The notes beneath the pieces were generated by a model. That model saw nothing but the letters and a program-made list of their open reading frames with translations. It ran no database searches and was not told where the DNA came from. 64,000 bases of DNA, taken from assembly GCA_025765595.1 (NCBI GenBank), contig JAIVFH010000055.1, positions 1-64,000 of the forward strand, in the 5' to 3' direction. The position numbers and the translations under genes are program-made. The stretch comes from Obelidium mucronatum. Its lineage: Eukaryota; Chytridiomycota; Chytridiomycetes; Chytridiales; Chytriomycetaceae. Of the stretch, positions 43,395-54,400 are shown in pieces (position 1 is the stretch's first letter; every line of letters starts with the position of its first letter).

Positions 43395-45533
43395 TTAGAA
43401 CTTGGGCGTGAAAACATCAGCATCAATCAAATACCAATCCAATAAATGGGAATCCTTGGCCTCTTGACGTCGCTTTTTGCTCAATTCAATCTCCTTTTGA
43501 AAGCGATTCCCCGCTGTTGCTGCAGCAGTCAACGCTCTGTTTCCATATGCCTCCACCAACAACCCCACTGCAATCTTCTTTCGGACAAAATCAATCGTGG
43601 CAGACATCAGCGATGGATCATTCACGCGCGCAGCCCAACTTCCTGTCACCCAATCATGTTCATATAAGTCAACAATTTCCAACCATGTTCAGAAACCCAC
43701 TTGACGGCACCTAGAATGTAATCCACCTCAGCCTTCGAATGCGTGTAACTTAAATTAAATCGAGTGAATCCAGGTTTCATTCCTTCCTTGGTCAAGTTAC
43801 TGGTAGCGTCTGGCAAATACGCGTTTCGGCGTTGGAGTTCCTCTTGTGCAGTCACTTGCGATAATTCCATAAAGTAAGGAGACGCGCAGCTACAGCCTCC
43901 ACGGGTTTGGATTCCAAATACATCAGTCAGCAGCTTGGAGACGTAGTTGAAATGGAGAAGTTTCCCCTTCCCACACAAAGAAGGCCCTTGGACGAGGATG
44001 GAGAAAATCGGAAGCTTACTATAGTGGACCGAGTCTGCTTTGGAGTCCATGGAAAATGAAGGTGGTCCAAGTATAGTAATATTTGGTGCTTTTGACAGTT
44101 GCTGCATTGCATAACGGGTGAGGTCGAGACATTTGCTTGTTATGTAAGCAGGCGTCAACAAAGCCTTGATATGGAACGCCAGTCCAGCTCGAATGCATCC
44201 AATTACATCAGGTGTACCAGCTTCCTCTCTTGTCTCAAAGTCTTGAACGTATGCGTGATAACCCCATCCATTCACCCACGCGACGGCACCTCCCCCAGGA
44301 GATACAGGAGCCGCACCCATACGACATATTCTTTTCCGAATAATCAGGATTCCGGGAGTTCCAGGCCCGCCAATAAATTTGTGGGGACTGATCATGACAG
44401 CATCCAAATGTTCGAGAGGGTCCAAATGGGAAGGGCTCATTTCAATTGCAACATAAGGCGCTGCGCAGGCGTAGTCGAATAAAGCTAGACCGTTGTATTT
44501 GTGCATTAAACGTGCAATCTTATGGACAGGTTGTAGAATACCGACAATATTGGAAGCAGCGGTAAATGATCCGATTAGATTCGAGTATGTCGAATGCTCC
44601 TGAATTTTGTTTGATTAGCTACGCCAACAATGGTGTCCTCTATGTCGTTGTTCTCACCGCCAAAGACTCTTCCAAAAGAGTCAAATCGATACAACCAGTC
44701 GCCAAGACGGTCGGAATTGATACAACTTTCATGCCCATTTCTCTCCAAATCAATAAATTGGAATGGTGTTCGGCACTTGAAACAAAAACCACACTGTTGG
44801 TTGGCGACTTCAAGTCTAGAAGACATGCCACTCTATTGAGGGCAGAAGTGGATCCAGAACCCAGAAATAAGCAAGCGTATTCATTTGGATCAGCATGGCA
44901 TTGGCGTTTGATTGTGTTTCTACAGGGATATTTTTAGCTCAGGTTTTGGTACCCCACATATTTTCTCCCACACCTTGCATCCTGGCTCAGATCAGTCATC
45001 AATCGCCCCAACAAGCCTGTTTCCGTGTGAGTATTGGAGTAGTAGGGCAGCACATGTTCCTGGATAGCCGTTTCAACGCATTGCAATGGTCGCCCAGAGG
45101 CAATGAAGTCAGCAAAAACTAATGGCCGAGAGCCGAAAGGCGTTGTAACACTCTTTGCGAGAATCATGTCGCTGTGAAGAAATTCCTCCAGATTCTGGGA
45201 AGATCTTTTCGTGCTGCGGGGAAGCTTAAGCAGTTTGGAAATCAACCCCTCCAATTGAGGAGGGGCGTCATAGCGGTTTGGGTTCAAACCACTCTGAAAT
45301 GAGTGCAAATATTTTTCAAGAGAAAGCACCAGTGATGGCAGGCTGGGGAGGGGACTTATGAGCACTGGAGGGCTTAATAAGTCGCGGGTCAGATGAGTAG
45401 CTGGCACTGCGAAACATGATCTTAAGAGTGCAACTTTCTTGTCTTGAACCGATAGAATTTTAATGATTCTTACCTTGAACCATTCCCAAGCAACAAAAAG
45501 ATTTCGATTTACCGGCAAGGCATCTTGAACCAT
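43395..45533 (-). CDS. Class V aminotransferase (cysteine desulfurase / selenocysteine lyase-like), frame broken
   Basis: The PLP fold of class V aminotransferases is clear: YACLFLGSGSTSALNRVA, VFVSSAEHHSNLLIWREMG, SFTAASNIVGILQPVHKIA, LALFDYACAAPYVAIEM. The Schiff-base Lys lies in DAVMISPHKFIGGPGTPG, and GGCSCASPYFMEL holds Cys residues near the usual active-site loop. Such enzymes remove sulfur, selenium or amino groups from amino acids; the specificity cannot be told. The N-terminal 170 residues (up to PLVFADFIASGRPLQCVE) look typical for this clade, although the start at 45533 is uncertain. Introns are at about 44990-44935 and possibly near 45470. Single-base shifts near 44660, 44600 and 43690 break the frame. 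The stop is at 43395-43397. Confidence 0.72.
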
Positions 45534-45785
45534 TCTGAAACAGTGAACAACCACAAGTTTCCGAATTCATCAAGAGTAAAACGGTTTGATTAAATAATGC
45601 GTGAATTCGTCTTTTTCAGATGAGCGTAACGCTGACAAAGAGACAAGTTGCACATTTGTCAAAGAGAAGGCAGTATCATGGATGACTAATAAGCGAATGT
45701 CATAATCTTCTGTTCAGGACTCTTGCCATGCCCAGCTTTCACTAAATACTTGTACTATAAATATTTATCACTTTCGCAATGCAAT

Positions 45786-47346
45786 CTATCGCCGAATGAA
45801 GAAAGTATTTCTCACTCTCAGCACTGACACATTGACCCATTTCTGCTTCACAGCCACGAACTCTCGCCACAACCCTACCCCTACAATTGCAACGGACCAG
45901 CAACCAATCCACACTATTACTTCAAGCCAGCTCATCCAGCCACCAAGAAATAAACATGAGGCATCATATTTTTCAGCCGATTCTCCAAGCCAATACTTGA
46001 ACCAACTGATTATCATTGAAGGCTCCAAGAACAGTGTTGCAGATATTAAAGGAATGGCCCAAATCAAGCTCTTCATATTCAAATTACCACGCCGTATCAA
46101 CTCTGGAGTATGTGTCGAGGCAGGCGGTTCTGAACTGGGCGTTGTCAACGAGTCGCTCCTCGAATTTGATTCGCGCGCATCATAAAATACATCAAAGGAT
46201 TCGATGCTATGAGACCGCAGGCTATTTGGTGGGCTGTCGCTTCGATTCCGGATTGTTGGAGAGGATTCAGGGAACTGGCATGGCGGAGGAAGCAGTGGTT
46301 CCGATTCAACAGATTCAGAGCTGCCATCCTCTTCACTATTTTCACAGATACTGCTGTCATTTGCTGGGAAAACGCGAAACGAGAGGCATTACGCGATTTG
46401 GATATATGATGCTGAATCCGATGCTGAAGAGTGGAATAAGACGCAGAACTCGAATAGCTAAGATGGCGTTCAATGGTATTACCCGCTCAGGAACGTTGCT
46501 GGATGTTTGCAATGAGTTGAGTAAATCATTTCACCGCTGATGCTTACAAAACCAAGAGCAGCAAAATCATTTCAATCAGGCATGCTACGAGATTCACACA
46601 GCATGATTCCCACAATAATGCAAAGGGATCCTCATCGTCCTTTCCGAAAAACGACAATCCAGAAGTACCCCATTCCATGGCACTGTCACCATTGTCAATC
46701 CCATCGATTTCAGAAACTTCAATATTAAGCTGGTCATTTGACAGATGAGTTTGCTGGGGAGTCCCTGGACGATAAGGCGATGGCGGTGTTGATGGCGTCA
46801 ACGGCAACACGAATTCTAATAAATAATCATAAATCAGCATGGAAAGTCATATCAGGATATCATTGATATGTAGTTTCTACTTTTTCGGGCAATCCAACGA
46901 GACTTGGCTCTGTGAAACTTCAACGCAAACACCCACAATGCAACGGCGATTGTTCTCAAAAACACAGCTCCAAAAACCAACGCCGTTGACTGCTCTCCGT
47001 TATCATGTTGCTTCTTTGTGTTGTTTGAAGGTGTTGACGGTGGTGGTTGATGTCGATTCGATAACCTGACAGACTCAAGCACATAGCTACAAGACGAAGC
47101 AGAGTTAGACTCTTCTAGACAATTCGGTGGATTTTCAGACCTTATTCCAATGCACATGAATGCAATTCCAAAGGGCCAATTCCGCACTGAAGCACTTTCA
47201 ATCTTCTGGTTGAAGACCGTCAATGAGTCGAGAAACACTACCACCGAGACGCCAGCAGCAATGAGCAGAAATGAAGCGGCAGAAAACAGATAAATCGAAA
47301 AGCAGGGCACCGGTGGGTCAAAGTGGAAGGGTGGAAAGTGGGCCAT
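45786..47346 (-). CDS. Multi-pass membrane protein of unknown function
   Basis: Three blocks with membrane helices read in order. The first starts at 47346 with FSIYLFSAASFLLIAAGVSV, NWPFGIAFMCIGI and STALVFGAVFLRTIAVALWV. An intron at about 46881-46816 joins a Pro/Thr-rich loop and ALLWESCCVNLVACLIEMIL. The last block has LIWAIPLISATLFLEPSMII and WLEVIVWIGCWSVAIVGVGL before the stop. A long Ser/Pro-rich loop (ESEPLLPPPCQFPESSPTI, SLRSHSIESFDVFYDARES) separates the last two. Six or seven helices with a big cytosolic loop resemble a receptor or transporter. No family motif is visible. A frame shift or intron near 46400-46545 is needed to join the blocks. Confidence 0.5.
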
Positions 47347-47467
47347 TCAAATTACAAGAAAACAAAACTGATGAATAAGAAGAATACAGCATTAGATAAA
47401 GAAGATTCAATAGGTTAGTTATAAAATGTTCTATTTTTCAAGATTTTTTATCTAATGGTTTTTGATG

Positions 47468-49577
47468 TTAAAATGGATATTCAATCGTGTCAGGTATATT
47501 GTAGACAAGTTCATTCGTTTGGTAGAGCAGAGAAATTGCACAATAATCTGCAGGGACTTCGTAATAAGTATTTTTGGGTACGTTTCCAGCTCCATCTAAC
47601 TCAGGACAGCCAGAATATACCCCAGCATGGCTCAACTTTTGCGAAGCTGAAGTTCGGCGCGTCTCTCCATCACAATATTCTGTGCGGAATATGACACCTT
47701 CATCATTCCCAAAATAATCCAAAGGCGCAGCACCGATTTCAAATTCGTTTACAAGTGATGCACGGAATCTATTGAGTCTGGCTTCAGTATTTGAACCAAC
47801 CAAAGGCGGTGCATTTCTATACGACCAGAGTTTTTCGCCTATTACAGATATTCGCGGAAATACATATCGATCCAAGTTGTGTCTTTTTACGGTTTCAGAC
47901 CAAAGAGAACCAAATGCACCCTTGATTGCTTGTGCAGATTGAGAATCCAAGTTTTCAAGAGGGTCAAACTCATATAAAGATGTCCAATGATGCCATTGAC
48001 CTGGTACTGATGTGAACCCTGTAAGATTGTATTTGGTTGTTGGATATGCTTTTTCATCAGGGCGTTGACACCCGATGGCTGATGGAGAACAATCCAAATA
48101 GTAGAAGAATTTCGGTGAAATGACGATATTGGAGAATCCACGGGCGGTTATGTTGGGAATAGTTTGAAAATCTCTCCATACTGTTATCAATGCATTTTTG
48201 GGTATCAAGTCGTGAATACCAAAGTCCTGGATGAAACAAGATGTCAGATGAAAATTCAAAAAAAAAAAAAATAATAATAATAATAATACGCACCAACGCA
48301 ACCTCATCCCATCCTCCGTAGGATTTATTAAATTTCTTCAATATCTCGAGCAGCTTCGGTTCGAATTCATACATCAAGGGGTGAATAACATCTGCGGGAA
48401 CAATATCCCATGCTTCTGGAATCAGACCATAGCCTCTGGCATTAACCTCATCATGACCAACATGAAGAATGGGGTCTTTGAACCAAGTTCCGATGTCCCG
48501 AATCAAGTTCTCAATCAGCAGAATTGCATCGGGTCGTCTCACATCCAACTGCCCACATGGTGGAGAAGCACAATGCTCTCTCCCACGCTCCACGAACATT
48601 TCAGGAAATCTCCCCCGATTTGTCGCGTTTGCAGGCCTTCCATTTCCTCCATCCCAGGGAGAATGATTCCAATCCACAATTAAGTCCTTGTCAATGTGTC
48701 CAAACACGGCATTATGGCCAGGAAGCTCGAATTCAGGTATAATACGGATATTCCTTGCTAGAGCGTATTCGATCAGGTCTTTGACGTCTTTTTCAGTATA
48801 CAGCTTGGGACTTCCGTCATTGTATTTGAATGTGGCTTTCTTTGATAGTTCGGGATATCGTGACCAGTCGATCGGAAAACTCTGCGAGTCGTAGATGTGC
48901 CAGTGGAAAACATTGATTCGTGACAGAGCTAGGCCATTCATTATTCGCTTGATGTCCTTGATTGTAAAGAAGTTTCTAGCAGTGTCAAGGAGGAAGCCGC
49001 GATATGGGAACCGGGGATAATCATGGGTAATATTGACAGTAATAAGGAATCCATCCTTTGTAATTAATTGAGAGAGGGATTGAAGGGCATAAAGAGCCCC
49101 TACAGTTGTTTCGGATTCAATAGTGACCCGTTGCGAGTTGATGAAGAGAGAGTATGACTCGTCTACAGTGGGAAGGTCTGCGGGATCAAGAATATTCGAA
49201 TTTGCGACATGAATTGATACTGGAAATAGGTCCGTTTTTCTGTGTGTATTAAAATGGCGTGTTATTGGCTGAGTTCGTGTTGAAAAGGCCCTGCGAACAA
49301 CATTCATTCCATGCTGAATTTGTGGCGAGTTTTTGACATTTGCTGAAGCGATTCGAAACCCGCCTCGTGGCAATAAGACAGAGTAATTGAGGTCTGTGAG
49401 GTTGGACGGGTGTGGCCACAGAAAGTCGGAAGCTGGACGGGATCCAGGAAACACCGCAAAGCGCCTGTTGTCGGCAAGCGATATCTGAAACGAGACAAAA
49501 TGGGAGTAGAGGTAGATTGAAGAACAGAGCATTAAGAAAGCCATGAAGATGGACCTTCTACTTCCGAAGAAAGACAT
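47468..49577 (-). CDS. Beta-hexosaminidase, glycoside hydrolase family 20, membrane-anchored
   Basis: Exons 49577-48294 and 48226-47468 give 680 residues, intact. A type II signal anchor lies near the N-terminus (IFMAFLMLCSSIYLYSHFV). A GH20 beta domain follows (ESYSLFINSQRVTIESET, TVGALYALQSLSQLI), then the barrel with FPYRGFLLDTARNFFTI, NVFHWHIYDSQSFPI and IRIIPEFELPGHN. The catalytic Asp-Glu pair is in LHVGHDEVNARGYG; the usual motif is GGDE, here GHDE. The substrate would be terminal beta-N-acetylhexosamine in chitin oligomers or glycans. The intron holds a poly(A)/(TAA)n tract. The C-terminal 60 residues contain four Cys. Confidence 0.88.
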
Positions 49578-49686
49578 TGCTTTTTGCGAAAATTAACGCC
49601 AATGATAAGATGGCCTTTACTACTTAAAATTAACGCCAATGAATAAGACGACCTTTACTACTCCACTCTAACAGGCGTGTCGAAGC

Positions 49687-51032
49687 CTACTTTTGGGACT
49701 TAGCCTTGTACGCAGCAACCGCCTTTTCAACGTCCTTCCGATAATCGTAAGTTCCAAATTCGTCAATAACTCCAAACTTTGGTAGAAGGAAGAAAATAGT
49801 GCGCATAATGAATCGACCAATCTTGGCCTTGAAGGGGGTGCCGTCCTTCATTCTCTTGGCAACATCTAATGCATTGTCGCATACCTTCTTGAGACGTGGC
49901 TGGCGCACTTGATCATAAAGCTTGAAAACAGTGCTGTATTCTTCAGGAGAAAAAGCGGCAAACAAGTCAGCAAGTGCTGCAGCGTCCTCAAAACCAGTGT
50001 TGACACCTTGACCAATACAAGGATTGATACCATGCCCTGCATCTCCAACCAGAATAACTCGCCCCTTGTGAGCTGTAGACATGAGAGGCAGGTCATAAAT
50101 GGCAATTGGGGTGATTCGAGTTGATAACTTGACCAATTCAACAACTTCTGGAGTGGCGCCCCATCCCTTCACAACCTCCGCAAGCTTCTTGGATTCTCCG
50201 GGCAAGTCCGAGTATGGTCGCCAATCAGAGTCGGTGCTGCCGTCACGATCGCGGTTTTCACCCTCAAGGATAAACAAGCCCCCGGTGTTCTTGGAAGTCT
50301 TGGACAAGAAGACGATGTTACCCGTGATGCCGTCTTGGTATGTCGCCAATTCGGTCGAGAGCTTGAGTTCTTCCGGAGACTTGAATACAGTGATATAACC
50401 AGTTGTCCAGAACTTTGGCTTTTCTGCTTCAGGAAAAACGATACGACGAGTAGAAGAGTGGATACCATCCGCACCAACAAGAATATCTGCAGTGATCTTG
50501 CTGCCGTCTTCGAAAGTTGCAGTGACAGACTCGGCCGTTTGGGTAACGTCTACAAGTTTCTTTGACGTGATGAACTTGACGCCAGCGGCAGTGGCGGCAG
50601 CAGAGATTGGCATCGTTAAATTGTGACGCAGAAACTGGAAGTTAGTTTCAGCGGCAAAGTGGTCTGTTTATGGGGACAAGTAAGCCTCAGGTTAAGTACT
50701 GAGCATGGAGGCATTATTTACTAATTGGGTCCGATCCGTCCATCTTGAAGAAGACCATCTGCTCTTTAATCGCATTGTGTGGCTCCGCAAGGACTTCATC
50801 TTTGACGCCAAGTGCCTCGAGGGCAATGAGGCCGTTGGGCACCACACTGATCGCTCCTCCTCTTGTCTCGCCAAACGTAAGGTCAACAGTAGTTCCCGCA
50901 AAAGCCGCTTCCTTGATGCGCTCAAACATGTCGACTCTGTCAACCATTGTCACTTGGAACCCTTGACGGGCTAGACCTAGAGCAGTGGCAGCGCCAACTG
51001 GTCCTGCACCGATAACAATTGCTGAAGGACAT
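49687..51032 (-). CDS. FAD-dependent monooxygenase (salicylate hydroxylase-like)
   Basis: The protein has all landmarks of class A flavin monooxygenases. These are the FAD-binding SAIVIGAGPVGAATALGLAR at the N-terminus, the DG motif (ADILVGADGIHSSTR) and the GD motif (RVILVGDAGHGINPCIGQG) with NTGFEDAAALADLF. A small intron lies at about 50713-50665. Between the only plausible ATG (51032) and the Rossmann motif there is a one-base frame difference, so either an indel or a tiny upstream exon exists. These enzymes hydroxylate aromatic or polyketide substrates; the substrate is unknown. The C-terminal helix (IGRFIMRTIFFLLPKFGVI) may contact a membrane. Confidence 0.8.
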
Positions 51033-51468
51033 GGCTAATTTGGAGCAGAAAATTAATAATTGTTCAAGCCTGTCAAAATTGGGATTTCAGGCTAGCTTAT
51101 AGACTAATGATCAGTGCTTCAACCAGTGAGCCTACTATTCCTTGGTATTGTTCATTCGCCACCTCGCAGGAAAGGTAGCCCTTGGGTAATTCAAATCACC
51201 ACCAAAAACGCAAATAATACTACTTCTAGCCTCTAAACCACTACACCACGGTTAAAGCAGCTCAGTGGCAGCGAATTTGAATTTTCGTGGGTGAATCAAT
51301 TCCACCTTTCGTTTGGGTGGTGTGTCTATGAATTGATTTTTGGATTTTTCGTGATTGAAAACTCATGGTGAGTTGATCCTTGCTTCTCCTGCTGCAAGAA
51401 GATGCATCCAGGGCCCACGTCGTTGCTTCTAAGATCGCTGGCATAATCTATCCCCTATTGCTGTGTGT
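51033..51468. other. Divergent intergenic region with a possible tRNA-like fragment
   Basis: No protein gene could be supported between the FAD monooxygenase and the large LRR gene. On the minus strand, 51225-51252 reads GTGGTGTAGTGGTTTAGAGG, close to a tRNA D-arm/A-box. A weak B-box-like GATTTGAATTACC follows about 30 bases on. No pairing acceptor stem was found, so it is not called as a tRNA. Confidence 0.3.
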
Positions 51469-54400
51469 ATGATTCACCGCTCTAACCTGAGTTCAATTGC
51501 ATTCATCCAGAGCACCTCATCGGAAGCAAAGCTTGTGGCTTCAAACACAAAGCAAAACACGATCGTCGAAGCGGATGGCGACATTGTCACAGAAACTATT
51601 GTGACCGAAACGCACGAAGTCAAGAAACTGCGGGCTGTTGAAGTCGCAGTCGAAGAGGAAGTTGAACAGGAAACTGTTGTCGAGGAAGGCGAGCTGGACG
51701 TGGCGTGGCTCGCGGAACAGATCAGACTCAACGAAGGCATCGCCGCCTTGGACTTGAACGGCGCCGGCCTTACTGCCGAGGACGTGGTCTTGATTGCGGG
51801 CGTGAGTATACCGTCGGTGCTCTAAATTGGTTTGGGCTGACGCAACAACTCACAGGCCCTCGAAGTCAACACAACTCTCGAGAAGCTCGACTTGGAAAGC
51901 AACGAAATCAATGCGGTCGGTCTGAAGGCAATTGCCCACATGCTGACTGTCAACAAGACCCTTCGTGAGCTCAAGATCGGCAACCAAGAAATCATTATTG
52001 ATGTCGAGACTGAACGCATCCTCGCAGAATCTATTGTCAAGAATGAATCGTAAGCTTGATATTCGTCGTGTTGAGTATTTAACGGCATCACAACCTAGTA
52101 TCCTTGTTTTCACCTTGAACGTAAGAAATGATGCTTACTGGATCGAAATCGATAAGGCGCTTGCCCGAAACACCGAAGCCTATGCCTTGTATCTTTTAAA
52201 GAAGAACCGCAAAACTATCTATGTTGAGGAAACCGAACAGGTTACCACTACCCGGGTAAACAAGGAAATTAAGAAGGCAGAAGACGATGAGACTGAAGAA
52301 TATGTCGTCGTTGGCGGAAAGGGTGCTGTTGCATCTGATGTTGTTGAAGGGACTTCTGACGCCAATGCTGGTTATAATGAATCCAGCTATGGCCAGTCTT
52401 CTTATGGCAGCTCCAAAGAAACTGCATCTGCCGTGGCAGTGGCCACTGCTGTTTCTGCACAAACTGGAGAGAGTGTCACCGTGAAATCTAGCATTGCATA
52501 TGCACCAGCCACAAATGGCTCTTCAACCGCTAGCCAAACCACTGAAGCTACAACAACCTATGCGCCAGCCACATATGGTTCTGACGCGCCAGCGACTTAT
52601 GTCTCAGCTTCGTATGGCTCAGATAATAAGGAAATCAGTGCCGCTGCTGTCGCCGCTCCTTCAGACTACACTTCATCGGGTAACAATTCATCAACTTACA
52701 CCAACCTCTCGGATGCTACCATTGCCGAAACTGTTGTTGCTTCCTCCACTACTGCCGCTGCCATTTCCGACGCTTCAAAGCCAGCGGATTATGCAAACGT
52801 TGTTGCAGTGTCCGAAACCTATGCCAATTCTGCAACCGAGCCCACTTCGGGTTATGTGACTGGAGCTGAAACAACGGTCTCCGAAACTGCCATTGCGGAG
52901 TCAACAACTGCTTATGGAACTGCAACCGCGGTGGAGACTGTTGCCAGTGAGACCACTACTGCGGGCAAGGGATATGGAAGGGTGACCATTGTCGAGTCTG
53001 AGACTGTTGTCAGCGAAACCACCCCTGCTGAGGCTTCTGCAAATTATGGTGGCTCCAACGTCATTGTTGAATCCGAGACCGTTATTAGCGAAACGGCCGT
53101 TGCTGACGCCAAGTCAAATTATGGCAGTGCCAAGGTGATTGCTGAATCCGAGACCGTCGTAGAGGACTATGCAATTGTTGAATCCAACACCGGCTATGGA
53201 AGCATGAACACTACCGAAACCGTCGTCAGTGAAACCGCCATTAGTGAAGAGGTCATTCCTCAGAATGCTGGCGCCTCTTACGAGTCAAAAGAGGTTGCTA
53301 GCGGCGGTGATGCAGCAGCTGCCACTGAAGGAACCGAAGGAACCGATGTGGTTGTCACAGATATCACTATTGGGGAAAATGTTGATGCTTCTCAATCTGA
53401 AGTTGTTGCTTCGCAAGAATGCTCAACTGAAGTGATTGGCTCCGACGGAGCTGCTGGTTCGTCAAAGAAAACCACAACGACCACTACAACCACTACAACT
53501 ACCACAACTACCACTGGTCCATCTTCTGGCGAATGTGTCGACGGTGAACTTGTTGGAGAAGCCGCCCCAAGAGCCGCAAATGTTCAATCGACCACCACCA
53601 TTATTGTGGTCGAAAAGAAGCAAGACATTACTTGGATTATTGTCTTGATCTCGGTTCTTATTGCTATCTTGGCTGTTGTTGTTGTGCTTCTCATTCCTGG
53701 AGAAGTTGAAGTGATTGAGTTGGATGTTGTCGAGTCCATCGTCATTGCTGGAGATGCTGCTATTCCATTGCTCTTTGCTGGAACCTACGTTTTCTCGAAC
53801 GTGATTATCTGGGCAAACAACGATGTCAACCTTCCAGCCGCTGTTTTCCCACGAGTTGTCGACCTTTTGGCAAAGACTGTTCCTGTCGGTGGTTTGTCTT
53901 TGGTCAACTCTACTGAAGGCATGGATGCCGCGTTGGCCAAAGCTATCAAGCCAGAAGAAACCCTTGTGTTCTGTATCGGTACCAACGATTGCACAAAGGC
54001 ACTTATCACCAACGAAACCCTCCAATCCTTGGGCTCTGAGTCGTACCACATTGTTTCTCAAAAGAAGGAGTCCAGCGCTACTATCCTCGCTGTTGACGGT
54101 CTCAATGCCTTTGACGCTGAAGAACGAAAACCAAACACCATGAGAATCCAAAAGGAATGGAGACACGGAAACCGTGGTCTCGCATATGGTGTGTACGCTG
54201 CCTTGGAAGAACTCGGGTTCGCCTTCTTGCACCCCCTGGCTCCATCGATTCCACCAGTTTTGTCCTTGAAGGAGTTGAGTCTGGCTTTCCACGAGGCTCC
54301 AAGATGGAAGAAGTTCAGAGGAATCCACTACCACACGCAACATCCATTGGAATTGACACCCTTCTTACAAGGATTCGGGCCCAATGGCATTGATGACCAA

